Below, in pieces: positions 11,153-22,672 of a stretch of 64,000 nt of DNA. The position numbers were made by a program, and so were the translations under genes. The stretch lies in contig JAOANR010000012.1 in the NCBI GenBank assembly GCA_030278955.1, positions 26,529,977 to 26,593,976 of the forward strand, in the 5' to 3' direction. How positions within the stretch are numbered: position 1 is the stretch's first letter; the number at the start of each line of letters is the position of its first letter. The notes under the pieces are model-generated. The model was not told the origin of the DNA. It ran no database searches and saw nothing but the letters and a program-made list of their open reading frames with translations. Source of the stretch: Hygrophila difformis. Taxonomy: Eukaryota > Streptophyta > Magnoliopsida > Lamiales > Acanthaceae.

Positions 11153-13422
11153 TGTAACACCCCGATTTAATTAACTAATAATTAATTAATTTAATTATGG
11201 TTAATTAACAAAAGACTTAGTATGTGGATCATTTTGTAGGGAATGAAGATTTAAGAGAGGGAAATAGGTCAGTTCAACTCACAAGATAATAAGAGTCAAG
11301 TGCTCAAATGGGTGCAATGTGGTCAAGACAAGTGGTGTAGACCTTTTAACCCACATTCCGACCCGACCCGGATCCATCTTACCCTTAAAAATCAGATTTT
11401 GGGTGTTGGAAACCCATTTCCTCATCTTCTCTTCCCCTCTCTTCCCTCATTCCCGTCACCATTTTTGGGAAGGCTAGGGTTGGTGCTAAATCCTCCCAAA
11501 ACCTTGATTTTATGCCCAAATCAGTTGGGGGTTTCATTATACTACCTTTGGTAAGTAATTTCCTCATAGTAATTCATGATTTTGAAGAGTTTTGAGGTGG
11601 TTTGTGAAGAGGGCAAAACAAGTGACGGGATTGAATGATTTTGGTTGAAATTCTTGTAGATCGGCTTGGAATTTGTGTTAAATCCTTGCTTGGGAGTTGC
11701 AAATCAGTTTTGGAAGTTAAGGTAATGCTTTTGGTTGAGTAATTTCAGTTTTTGAGCTTCCAATGGGTTCATGATGAAGAAATCATGTTCTTGGAGTTGA
11801 TTTTTGATGTTTGGATTGGATTCTTGTAATATAGGCTTGGAATTGTAGATTGGAAGCTTGCAGGTTGAGAAGAGGAGCTTGGGGACTCATCTACATACCA
11901 GGCAAGGGTAGAGATAGGCCTAAATGGGGGCATAATCGGTGGAATGGCCGGAAACCGCCATTTCCATCGTTTCTGGTGTGTCGGCGCGCACTTGGCGCGC
12001 CCTTTAGCCAAACAGCGCGCGAGCAGCGCGCGATTGAACGTCACGACGTCCGAGTCCCGCGCGGGGTTGGCGCGGTTTTCTCAAGAAAACCGCGCGGGGT
12101 GCGCGCCACCCCTTCTGCCCGCGCGATTCGTCCGCTCGTTTTTCCGATTCTTCGTCCTTCGTGTTTCCTTAGTTCTTCTTATGCTTCTAGCATGCCATAA
12201 CCATCATTATGCTCACAATCTTTGAACTTAGTTGTGATTAGCGGTGATCTACTATGCCTTAGTTAAGATCGAGACTTGTTTCGCTTCTATGACGATATGT
12301 GTTGATGCCGATATGTGGGACTTGGCACACCCCGGAATATTTTAAAACTACTATTTTAAAGAGCCCGGATTATTCTTTTAAAAACTATTATTTTCAAGTA
12401 TTATTATTTTTAAAGTTATCATTTATAAACTAGTAGTATATTTCAAAGAGCCCAGACTATTTTAAAGCTATTTATTTTAAAGAAAATACTTCACTCGAGA
12501 TGAGTGATTGAATTGAATGTGAATAATTGTGATGATATATTGAGACTGAAAAGGATTTATATCCTAGTCTGATTTTGGCTGGAAAGGGCTCATGACCCTT
12601 TGCCTGACCCGCTTGCCGTAAGCCACGATTTCAGCTGTTAGTGTCCGCGGCGGGGGCACTGTGGGTATGTCTCTCGACCATTAAGGGGTGTGGACCCTTA
12701 TATGGGAGGGAATACCGACCATGGTACCTAGGTGCGCGCTAGGCATGCTTATGTGTTGCATTTAGGGTAGATAGACATCCTAGGTCATAACATTTCATCT
12801 CATCATCCATCATTCATCTTATTTGCAGTGGTTGAAGCACCGGTATGGGACGGTGTGATGTTTACTTATTTGCTCTGCTCAATTTTTATGTTATGCCTAA
12901 TAAATGTTTAAAAACGGAATATATCTCCACCTATATATATATATATACTTCTAGGGAATCAAGTTAATTCTTGTTTCCCCTTATGCCGATTCTTCTATTC
13001 TTGCTCAGTACCTTGTACTGACCCTTGCTATGTTTTATGTATAGATATTCCCGGGGAGGACGCAGAGCTTGAGCACGATGTGGGGTTTGGGGATAAGTGA
13101 TCTACCTAGAGATGCATTAGCATGTTGTGAACTTATGTGCTTGTCTTGAATATTATACTATGTACCGTCTTGTGTTTACTGGATATCTCTGACAGGTTGA
13201 GATGAGACTGTTATGTCGACTGGTAAGTCGCATGAATAAGGCTTGTAAGCCGGACGTCTGTTATGATGTGAGGTTTCCTTTCTGGATTTGTATTATGATT
13301 CATTGGCTTCCTGTTTACTTGGCTACGTGTTATTGATCTTAAATTGATTGGCCAACAGTTTAAGAGAGGTAACCCGGCAGTGACGTCACAGAAATTTGGT
13401 TTTAAATTTTTGGGGCGTTACA
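11153..13422 (+). repeat. Gypsy-1 left LTR
   Basis: The LTR runs from TGTAACACCCCGATTTAATT to the CA at 13422. It contains a GC-rich block (about 11975-12130) with a strong hairpin, a TA microsatellite (12932-12947) and a CACCCCGGAATATTTT segment. Small open frames inside it occur identically in the right LTR and reflect LTR sequence, not genes. Confidence 0.95.
12070..12095 (+). other. Perfect GC-rich hairpin in the gypsy-1 LTR
   Basis: GCGCGGTTTTCT, loop CA, then AGAAAACCGCGC form a 12-bp perfect stem with a 2-nt loop. The sequence is identical in the right LTR (17659-17684). The surrounding 150 bp are rich in GCGCGC. Confidence 0.75.
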
Positions 13423-13425
13423 GGT

Positions 13426-13437
13426 TGGTATCAGAGC
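13426..13437 (+). other. Primer-binding site of gypsy-1
   Basis: TGGTATCAGAGC begins 3 bp after the left LTR. It is complementary to the 3' end of plant initiator tRNA-Met and is the usual PBS of this retrotransposon group. Confidence 0.9.
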
Positions 13438-13756
13438 CATGTCTGCTCGTATGTGCTTAGAATTCTAACACAAGCATGTGGTGAGATGTGTGGGGGAAAG
13501 CATATAGTGTAGGAATTGCATCTGGTTCTGCTTATATTCTTGTTAATTGCATTGTTTTTGGTTATCTGCGTCCCCTATAGGGATGGATTGTGGTTTGTGA
13601 ATCAAACCAGGATCAATCCTTGGGGATATTCCGGGAGATCTATACTTAATAATTGCTGTTCGGTAAAGAATTATTCTTGTTTACCGAGTGTCCCTGTTGT
13701 CTCTGAGTTCGGGATGTATTTCCCGACTAAATTCTTGGTCTCCCATCTGCTCGGGA
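13438..13756 (+). other. Gypsy-1 leader with gag and protease deleted
   Basis: This short leader leads straight into degenerate sequence resembling the linker before reverse transcriptase (VSEFGMYFPTKFL near 13.7 kb). No gag nucleocapsid knuckle or protease motif is seen. Confidence 0.6.
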
Positions 13757-16681
13757 GATTGATTTTACTGTTGAGCTGATGCCTGATGCAGCTCATAGTT
13801 CTAAGGCTCCTTACCATATGACTCCTGTGAACTGAAGGAGTTGAAGGATCAATTGAATGAGCTTATCAGTAAGGGGTATATTTAGCCTAGTAGCTCGCCA
13901 TAAGGAGCTCCTGCCGAGTTGAAGGAGTTGAAGGAACAGCTTAAGGATTTACTTGATAAAGGATACATTCAACCTAGCAGTTCGCCTTGGGGAGCACCGG
14001 TAATCTTTGTCAAAAAGAAGGACGGAAGCTTACGGATGTGTATTGATTATCGGGGGCTCAATCAGATTACAGTCAAGAACCGTTACCCACTGCCGAGGAT
14101 TGATGACCTATTTGACCAGCTGAAGGGTGCATCCACATTCTCTAAGATCGACTTGAGATCAGGATACCATCAGATTCGGGTGGCAGAGGGAGATCGTGAA
14201 AAGACAGCTTTTCGAACGCGGTATGGTCATTTCGAGTTCACAGTAATGCCGTTTGGGCTGACTAATGCCCCAGCAGTCTTTATGGACTTGATGCATCGCG
14301 TCTTTCGACCTTGGTTAGACGTTTGTGCGGTTGTCTTATTTGATGACATTTTGGTATAGTCTTCCAATGTAAAGACACACAAGGAACATCTCAGAACAGT
14401 GTTGCAGGTGCTTAGGGAGCACAAGTTATATGCCAAACTTTCGAAGTGTGAGTTTTGGTTGGATAAGGTGGCTTTCCTTGGGCATATTGTGTCAGGCGAA
14501 GGAATTTCAGTAGACCCGGCGAAGGTCGAAGCGGTGTTGGAGTGGAATCCTCCAACTAATGTCAGTGAGGTGCGTAGTTTCCTTGGATTGGTGGGATACT
14601 ACAGGAGGTTCATTGAGGGGTTCGCTAGCATTGTTCGACCCTTGACTCAGTTAGAGAGAAAGGATGTATTATTTCATTAGAGTGAGGACTGTCAGCAGGC
14701 TTTTGATCTATTGAAGAAGAAGGTGACAGAGGCTCCGGCCTTAGTGTTACCTGATGAATCGGGGGAATATGAGGTAGACACAGATGCATATTATCGAGGA
14801 CTTGGGTGTGTGCTTATGCAGTATGGCAAGGTGATTGCGTATGCATCTAGACAATTAAAGCCTCACGAGCTGAATTACCCGACTCACGACCTGGAGATGG
14901 CAGCGGTCGTGCATGCATTAAAAATTTGGAGGCATTATCTTTACGGAGCCAAGTGTCAAATCTATTCGGATCATAAGAATCTTAAATGTCTCTACACTGC
15001 AGATAAGATGAGCGGTAGGCAAAGAAGGTGGTTAGAGTTTTTGCAGGACTACGACACGAGTATTCAGTACATAGAAGGGAAAGCCAACCGGGTGGCTGAT
15101 GCACTAAGTAGGAAAGGACATGTACTGAATTCAATTACTCTCCCTTGGAAGTTGAGGCAAGAGTTAGACAAGGAAGGTGTTGTGGTTCTTCCTTACGACA
15201 CGATAGCGAGGTTGAATGCTATGACGGTGGTGCCATCATTACTCGAGGAGCTCAGACTAAGTCAAGCTGTAAGTCAAGAAATGATGCATTTGAAAGCTCA
15301 GATTCGTAAGGGTAAAGCGGAAGGCTTTGTGATTGATAGCAAGAATGTGATCAAGTTTGGGGACCGTTGGTGTGTGCCTCCGAAAGATCAGGCGCTGAAA
15401 GGAAAAATTATGGAGGAAACACATTGCACACCTTACTCCGTACATCCGGAAGCAGTAAAGATGTACAAGGATCTGAGGCAAAACTATTGGTGGAAAGGCA
15501 TGAAGAAGGAAGTGGCAGAATTTGTGTCTAGGTGTTCCACTTGCCAGAAGGTGAAAGCCGAACACATGAGACCTTCAGGCTTATTACAACCTTTGGATGT
15601 TCCCACTTGGAAATGGGAGTCCATTGCTATGGACTTTGTCACCGGGCTACCCCGGACACGGAGCAGTTTTGATACTATTTGGGTAGTTGTGGACCGACTA
15701 ACAAAGAGTGCTGTGTTTATACCAATGAGATTGAATTGGAGCATGCAACAGTTGACTGGCGCTTACATCCAACATGTGGTTAGACGTTTTGGTATTCCTC
15801 GAGAAATTATTTCCGATAGAGATTCCAGATTCCTGTCAAGGTTCTGGAAGGAATTGCAAACAGCCTTTGGGACACAGATCAGTATGAGTACTGCGTGGCA
15901 CCCTCAGACGGATGGACAGACCGAAAGGACCATTAGAACCTTGGAGGATATGTTGAGGGCGTGTGTGATGGATTTTCAAGGATCGTGGGAGAAACATCTA
16001 CCTTTGGTGGAGTTCTCTTACAACAATAGCTATCACGCGAGTATTCGTATGGCGCCTTTCGAGGCCTTATACGGAAGAAAGTGCAGGACGCCCTTGTGTT
16101 GGAGTGATCCTTCAGAGCGAGTGGTGATGGGTCCTGAACTCATTGAACAGACCACGGAAGTGGTACGGGTGATCAGAGACAGAATGAAGGAAGCTCAGGA
16201 TCGTCAAAAGAGTTATGCTGATTTGTCCAGGAGAGACATTGAATTCAAGGTTGGAGATTGGGTACTTTTGAGAGTGTCACCCATGAGGGGCGTGAGACGA
16301 TTTGGGAAGAAAGGGAAACTGAGTCCCAGATTTATAGGCCCCTATGAGATCACTAAGAAGATTGGGAAGGTCGCTTACCGGTTAGAATTGCCAACTGAGG
16401 TGGGAAAGGTGCACAACGTTTTCCACGTCTCTCAGTTGAGGAAGTTTATATCGGATCCTAACAAGGTTATACAACCGGAGGAGGTGGAGTTGGATGACAA
16501 TCTAGAATACGAAGAATACCCCGTGGCGATTCTCGACACTAAAGAAAAGGTACTTCGCAAGAAGGCGATCAAAATGGTGAAAGTACCTTGGTCGAGACAT
16601 GGCGTAGAGGATGCCACTTGGGAGACAGAGGAAAGCATGGCTGGGCGTTATCCTGAATTGGATTTGACTCCAATTCAGTGA
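13757..16681 (+). pseudogene. pol: Gypsy-1 pol remnant: RT, RNase H, integrase
   Basis: Reading in one frame from 13919, the RT has [35 protein letters not shown] and LFDDILV (catalytic Asp pair kept). The RNase H has YEVDTDAYYRGLGCVL and ends at VADALSRK. The integrase has an H-H-C-C finger (about 15.42-15.56 kb) and D, D, E residues in MDFV, SDRDSRF and TERTI. A C-terminal tail contains EDATWETEESM. Two in-frame TAG stops break it, at 14357-14359 after LFDDILV and at 14678-14680. Upstream, 13829-13914 is a diverged, stop-containing duplicate of the RT start at 13916-14003. The ORF from 14711 to the TGA at 16679-16681 is otherwise open. The stops and missing gag and protease make the copy non-autonomous. 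Confidence 0.9.
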
Positions 16682-16728
16682 AGTAATGACCTTAATCCAT
16701 ACTTTTTCATTCGAGGACGAATGATCCT

Positions 16729-16741
16729 AAGGGGGAGAGAT
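16729..16741 (+). other. Polypurine tract of gypsy-1
   Basis: AAGGGGGAGAGAT directly precedes the right LTR, as expected for plus-strand priming. Confidence 0.85.
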
Positions 16742-19021
16742 TGTAACACCCCGATTTAATTAACTAATAATTAATTAATTTAATTATGGTTAATTAACAA
16801 AAGACTTAGTATGTGGATCATTTTGTAGGGAATGAAGATTTAAGAGGGGGAAATAGGTGAGTTCAACTCACAAGATAATAAGAGTCAAGTGCTCAAATGG
16901 GTGCAATGTGGTCAAGACAAGTGGTGTAGACCTTTTAACCCACATTCCGACCCGAACCGGATCCATCTTACCCTTAAAAATCAGATTTTGGGTGTTGGAA
17001 ACCCATTTCCTCATCTTCTCTTCCCCTCTCTTCCCTCATTCCCGTCACCATTTTTGGGAAGGCTAGGGTTGGTGCCAAATCCTCCCAAAACCTTGATTTT
17101 ATGCCCAAATCAGTTGGGGGTTTCATTATACTACCTTTGGTAAGTAATTTCCTCATAGTAATTCATGATTTTGAAGAGTTTTGAGGTGGTTTGTGAAGAG
17201 GGCAAAACAAGTGACGGGATTGAATGATTTTGGTTGAAATTCTTGTAGATCGGCTTGGAATTTGTGTTAAATCCTTGCTTGGGAGTTGCAAATCAGTTTT
17301 GGAAGTTAAGGTAATGCTTTTGGTTGAGTAATTTCAGTTTTTGAGCTTCCAATGGGTTCATGATGAAGAAATCATGTTCTTGGAGTTGATTTTTGATGTT
17401 TGGATTGGATTCTTGTAATATAGGCTTGGAATTGTAGATTGGAAGCTTGCAGGTTGAGAAGAGGAGCTTGGGGACTCATCTACATACCAGGCAAGGGTAG
17501 AGATAGGCCTAAATGGGGGCATAATCGGTGGAATGGCCGGAAACCGCCATTTCCATCGTTTCTGGTGTGTCGGCGCGCACTTGGCGCGCCCTTTAGCCAA
17601 ACAGCGCGCGAGCAGCGCGCGATTGAACGTCACGACGTCCGAGTCCCGCGCGGGGTTGGCGCGGTTTTCTCAAGAAAACCGCGCGGGGTGCGCGCCACCC
17701 CTTCTGCCCGCGCGATTCGTCCGCTCGTTTTTCCGATTCTTCGTCCTTCGTGTTTCCTTAGTTCTTCTTATGCTTCTAGCATGCCATAACCATCATTATG
17801 CTCACAATCTTTGAACTTAGTTGTGATTAGCGGTGATCTACTATGCCTTAGTTAAGATCGAGACTTGTTTCGCTTCTATGACGATATGTGTTGATGCCGA
17901 TATGTGGGACTTGGCACACCCCGGAATATTTTAAAACTACTATTTTAAAGAGCCCGGATTATTCTTTTAAAAACTATTATTTTCAAGTATTATTATTTTT
18001 AAAGTTATCATTTATAAACTAGTAGTATATTTCAAAGAGCCCAGACTATTTTAAAGCTATTTATTTTAAAGAAAATACTTCACTCGAGATGAGTGATTGA
18101 ATTGAATGTGAATAATTGTGATGATATATTGAGACTGAAAAGGATTTATATCCTAGTCTGATTTTGGCTGGAAAGGGCTCATGACCCTTTGCCTGACCCG
18201 CTTGCCGTAAGCCACGATTTCAGCTGTTAGTGTCCGCGGCGGGGGCACTGTGGGTATGTCTCTCGACCATTAAGGGGTGTGGACCCTTATATGGGAGGGA
18301 ATACCGACCATGGTACCTAGGTGCGCGCTAGGCATGCTTATGTGTTGCATTTAGGGTAGATAGACATCCTAGGTCATAACATTTCATCTCATCATCCATC
18401 ATTCATCTTATTTGCAGTGGTTGAAGCACCGGTATGGGACGGTGTGATGTTTACTTATTTGCTCTGCTCAATTTTTATGTTATGCCTAATAAATGTTTAA
18501 AAACGGAATATATCTCCACCTATATATATATATATATATATATATACTTCTAGGGAATCAAGTTAATTCTTGTTTCCCCTTATGCCGATTCTTCTATTCT
18601 TGCTCAGTACCTTGTACTGACCCTTGCTATGTTTTATGTATAGATATTCCCGGGGAGGACGCAGAGCCTGAGCACGATGTGGGGTTTGGGGATGAGTGAT
18701 CTACCTAGAGATGCATTAGCATGTTGTGAACTTATGTGCTTGTCTTGAATATTATACTATGTACCGTCTTGTGTTTACTGGATATCTCTGACAGGTTGAG
18801 ATGAGACTGTTATGTCGACTGGTAAGTCGCATGAATAAGGCTTGTAAGCCGGACGTCTGTTATGATGTGAGGTTTCCTTTCTGGATTTGTATTATGATTC
18901 ATTGGCTTCCTGTTTACTTGGCTACGTGTTATTGATCTTAAATTGATTGGCCAACAGTTTAAGAGAGGTAACACGGCAGTGACGTCACAGAAATTTGGTT
19001 TTAAATTTTTGGGGCGTTACA
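16742..19021 (+). repeat. Gypsy-1 right LTR
   Basis: Near-identical to the left LTR. It is 10 bp longer, which is explained by the TA run (18521-18546 here, 26 nt against 16 nt). It is followed by the target duplication ATAAA. Confidence 0.95.
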
Positions 19022-21730
19022 ATAAATGTTCAAAGACCTTGAATAGTTTATTTCCACTAACTTGTAGTTTGCATGAGTTCGTGTCTCAATCCCTTTGCGA
19101 GGGTCAAACCATCTACATTTGAAGATTGATGTTTGCTTGATAGGCAATGCAGGGTACTTTATGACTACAATCTCCTCGATTATACCATGGCAGTCCCCTT
19201 GCAATTCCGACGTGATACAAACACCACTGTTGTATGTCGATCTTTGCCTACCATGGGATTCATTGTGAAATTTCATCCCATTTACAAAGTACATAGGATA
19301 CGAAGTACCTAGGGGAAGTGGACCTTGTGCTATGTGAGTAATGCATGGATTTTCCGGTGGATTTTCGATCACATACGCCTGCAACCATCTAGAAAAGTCT
19401 GTTGATTGTGCTGCCCATATCTCCGAAACACTATTTCCAGGGCGCTCTCTGAGTAGACGATCTGAGAATTTCCTATTGAGACAATATGATGGTTATGACT
19501 AAAAAATGAACAATATTAAGTACAAGATTGATTATAATTGGAACTTACTCGAGATAAGGTTCGATCTCGTTACAATTTAAGAGGGGGTAATTGTGTACGG
19601 CTTTTAACTCTTCCCCAGACAGGATCCTCTTCTTTGACTTCCCTTGGGCACATCCCGCGTATTTGAGTACACTAGGAAGCCGTTCGTCGTAAGGAAATAT
19701 GCCACCATCATCATTCCTTGGCACATTTCTCCCCCGGGTGAAAACATGCTTCTAAAAGTAATGAGAGCAGAAAATCGAGGCCTCCCAGACCATATATGCA
19801 TTGCATATACTACCTTCAACGTCCGCCTTGTTTGCGCACAGTTCTCTTCAACCGATTAAGATACCTGAAATATTACGTAATGCACGATATTCATTTACAG
19901 TTACACAAAAATCAATAATACATAATGCAAGGACATAACTATATTCATATTTCACCTCTCATACGGGTACATCCATCTGAACTGAACGGGACCGGCAAGC
20001 CTGGCTTCGTGCGGTAGGTGGACAGGAAGATGTTCCATACAGTCAAAGAAGGCAGGTGGGAAGATTGTTTCCAACTTACATAGAATAACTGGAATATCTA
20101 CCGCCAATTTGTCTAAGTCCTCAACTTTTACAGTTTTCACAGTCAGAACTCGGAAAACATTGCTCAGCTCTGTTATTGGTTCCCACACACTCTAGGGAAG
20201 CAGATCCCGCCATCCAATTGGTAGAAGACGCTGTAAGAATATATGGCAGTCATGACTTTTCATGCCAAACATTCTATGTTTATTTATGTCTACGCATCTT
20301 CCCAGATTAGATACACACCCATCAGGAAATTTTAACCCTAAAACCAATTTCAAGAATACATCCCGCTTGTCATTGTCCATTGTATACACCGCCTTTGGAT
20401 ATTTGCAAGTACGGCTGTCTCTTTGCAGTTCTGGCCTATTACATAAGGTCACGAGGTCCTCCCGTGCTTTCACATTATCCTTTGTCTTTCCCTGAACATC
20501 CATAACTGTGTTGAATACATTGTTCAAACACATTCTTCTCAATGTGCATGACATCCAGGTTGTTCCTCACCAAATTCGTCTTCCAGTACAAGACCCCAGA
20601 ATATACTCCTCTTTTTTTCATCCACATGTCTTGCTTATCACTGCATTCTCCTCAGCCGCTCCTAATTCGATTACACGATGTAGTCCATGCTATTCTATGT
20701 CTTCCAACATTTCCTCAATGCTCTTATACCTTGGTGGCGAGCCATGTTCCACTCGATCCTTCTTGAATTTGAACTTATCAACTCTGAATGGATGATCCGA
20801 AGGCAAGAACCTCATGTGAGCATCACACCACGACTGTTTGCCACCCTCTTTAAGCCTTATGAATTCAGTTTTTTCCATACATACTGGGCAAGCAGTTTTC
20901 CCATAGGTGCTCCAACCAGACAACATAGCATATGCTGGGAAGTCTCCAATTGTCCACAACAATGCCGCTTTCATCTGAAAGTTTTGTTTGGCATAATTGT
21001 CGTACATTGTGATCCCAACATCCCACAACTCCAATACTGTACTAAGGGCTGTAGGTAGACATATATCCCCTATTTCGGGCTAGATCTCCCAGGAATTATG
21101 CATGTCAGAAACATATATTCATCTTTCATACACATGTCAGGAGGGAGGTTGTAAGGTGTTAAAATAACAGGCCAAACCCGACTGACCAAAAGGTTGGAAA
21201 CCATCAGTACATAATCCCAACCGGACATTTCGTCCCTCAATTCCAAAGTCCGGATGCACTGGGTCAAAGTGCTTTCATGCCCTCGAGTCAAAAGGATGGC
21301 ACATCTCACCGGACGACCCATGCTCATGTCCGACATGCCAACTCATATGTTCCACAGTCGCCTCCGAGGCATACAACCTTTTTAATCTGTTTGTATGCGG
21401 GAAATAGAACATGTATTTATGTGCAAGTTTAGAATTGCTATTTATTTCCCTATACCGAGGCCCGTCACAGAACTTGCAACTCTCTAATGCTGCGTCGTCG
21501 CGCCTGAACAACATACACCCCTTTGCGCAATAATCAATTTTCTGAACAGGTAGGCCCAATCCCTCAAGTAGTTTCTTCGCCTCGTAAAAGTTCTTAACCA
21601 TAACATTATCCTCGGGGAGTGTATCAGTGATGAGTTGGCACAAAGTATCGAAGCACCTCTCCGATAGGTTGTGTTCGGCTTTAATGTTTAACTACCTAGC
21701 AACTATGGACAGCAACGTCATTTTCTTACA
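19022..21730 (-). pseudogene. TNP2-type CACTA transposase, N-terminal and central part
   Basis: Minus-strand segments match the plant transposase_21/TNP2 family. They include LSERCFDTLCQLITDTLPED, then GLPVQKIDYCAKGCMLF, then CKFCDGPRY, then RNVRLGLCTDGFQPFG near 21.2 kb and a Cys-containing TACPVCMEKTE near 20.9 kb. The DUF4216-like tail near 19.1 kb contains IFKCRWFDPRKGIE. The enzyme would cut and rejoin CACTA termini in the nucleus. There are several stops and frame changes (for example near 21.08, 20.69 and 20.19 kb), and the N-terminal transposase-associated domain is absent at the right edge. The C-terminal part continues at 11152-10800 beyond the inserted gypsy-1 element. Confidence 0.75.
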
Positions 21731-21734
21731 TCCG

Positions 21735-21949
21735 CTAACCACCAGGATCCAACCCTCCATTTAACTTCTTCGATTACCTCAAATTTATCAAGCTGTTTAT
21801 CATTGAAAATAACATCGTTTCTCCACTACCATAATGTCCACACAACCGCCATGCCTGACAAGCTCCAAGCAAGCTTCTAACCTGCCTTAGGGTCAAAATC
21901 CAACCACCGCGATAATAGAGCTTTTGCCTTACCCGGGATAACCCAAGAG
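21735..21949 (-). pseudogene. C-terminal end of a LINE ORF2
   Basis: The minus-strand reading is IPGKAKALLSRWLDFDPKAG, a stop, then WSLSGMAVVWTLW, a stop, then WRNDVIFND and VIEEVKWR. This is the typical end of plant LINE ORF2 after its zinc-binding region ('W..WNARN...FN'). It continues the LINE that stops at 26384, across the solo LTR. There is no poly(A) or 3' UTR: it passes straight into CACTA transposase sequence near 21730. Two stops show decay. Confidence 0.65.
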
Positions 21950-22304
21950 ATGCCTGATAATGGCCAGAAATGACCATTATTTTCAATCCATTTCCGTGTC
22001 TGAAACGGGCATTTGATCGCATTTCGGTCTTATAATAAATAAGAAAGCAGTTGAATTGGACTGATTTATGCATAATTGTAAAAATATTGAGCTGGTATGA
22101 AAAATGCATAAATATGTAATTTTATTACATATTTATGCTAGAAAAATCCAAAAACATGAGAAAGAGAAAAGAAAAGAAAAAGGAAACAAAAAGATGGGCA
22201 AAAGAATAAACAAGCCCACAAAATACAAAAAGATGGGAAAAGATAGAAAAGCCCACAAAAAGAACAACTTCGGCCCATCTGGCCCGTTCAGCTCAGTCTG
22301 GGAA

Positions 22305-22672
22305 CATCCGGTCGAGGAATCCCGGTCGAGGACCATGGTTACGCGACACATGAGGGATTAGCGACCCAGCGTGCAACATAAAGAAGAGACCAGTCTGGGA
22401 ACATCCAGTCGAGGAACCCCGGTCGAGGACCATGGTTCCGCGACACGATCAAGGCTCCGCGCCACCAACACCTTGGAGGCCAAGCCATGCCCCAGTCGAG
22501 GAACCCCGGTCGCGGTCCATGCATTAGCGACACGGACATGGATAGCGACACAGACGCACCTATAGAGACACAAGACCCAGTCGAGAAGCCTTGCCACATG
22601 CAGCCCTGTCCCGCGACACAAGGTGATTCCGCGACAAAGTTGTGATGTGTGTGATGTCTTGAGACACAGTGG
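22305..22672 (+). repeat. Palindrome cluster upstream of the promoter position, copy 2
   Basis: The block repeats CCGGTCGAGGA, CCAGTCGAGGAACCCCGGTCG and CGCGACACG in both orientations. One example is GTCGAGGACC, loop ATG, GTTCCGCGAC. It lies at the same distance from the LTR start as the ATGACGCCAA block of copy 1, but the motif is TCGAGG/TCGCG. Confidence 0.65.

Larger units (their letters stand above)
11153..19021 (+). mobile_element. Gypsy-1: young Ty3/gypsy LTR retrotransposon lacking gag
   Basis: The element runs from TGTAACACC to GCGTTACA and is flanked by a 5-bp target duplication, ATAAA (11148-11152 and 19022-19026). It has LTRs of 2270 and 2280 bp, a Met-tRNA-type PBS, a polypurine tract and a pol region with RT, RNase H and integrase. 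Gag and protease are absent from the 3.3-kb interior. By eye the LTRs differ at about seven substitutions plus a TA-repeat length change, so insertion is recent: very roughly 0.1 million years at 1.3e-8 substitutions per site per year, an assumed plant rate. Integrase style and C-terminal tail suggest a chromovirus of the Tekay/Del group. Confidence 0.95.
8163..21730 (-). mobile_element. CACTA (En/Spm-like) transposon, truncated and interrupted
   Basis: The left end starts CACTACAAGAAATTTTAAG, the classic CACTA terminal inverted repeat. It is followed by subterminal CCGACCGC/GCGGTCGG motifs. Genes run on the minus strand: TNP2-type transposase in the right part (21730-19022, continuing at 11152-10800 across a gypsy insertion), then an ORF1-like gene (10680-8880). 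The opposite terminal repeat is not in the window. The right side stops within the transposase N-terminal region, directly against a LINE fragment. The element was split after its arrival by gypsy-1 at 11153-19021. Confidence 0.85.

Noticed and set aside
11850..12225. Arg-rich frames in the gypsy-1 LTR, repeated at 17439-17814
   Set aside because: Identical in both LTRs because the LTR is duplicated, and located in the GCGCGC island. They match no protein I know.
12932..12947. TA run as the gypsy-1 TATA box
   Set aside because: It is a length-variable microsatellite (16 nt against 26 nt in the other LTR) near the LTR 3' end, with no promoter context.
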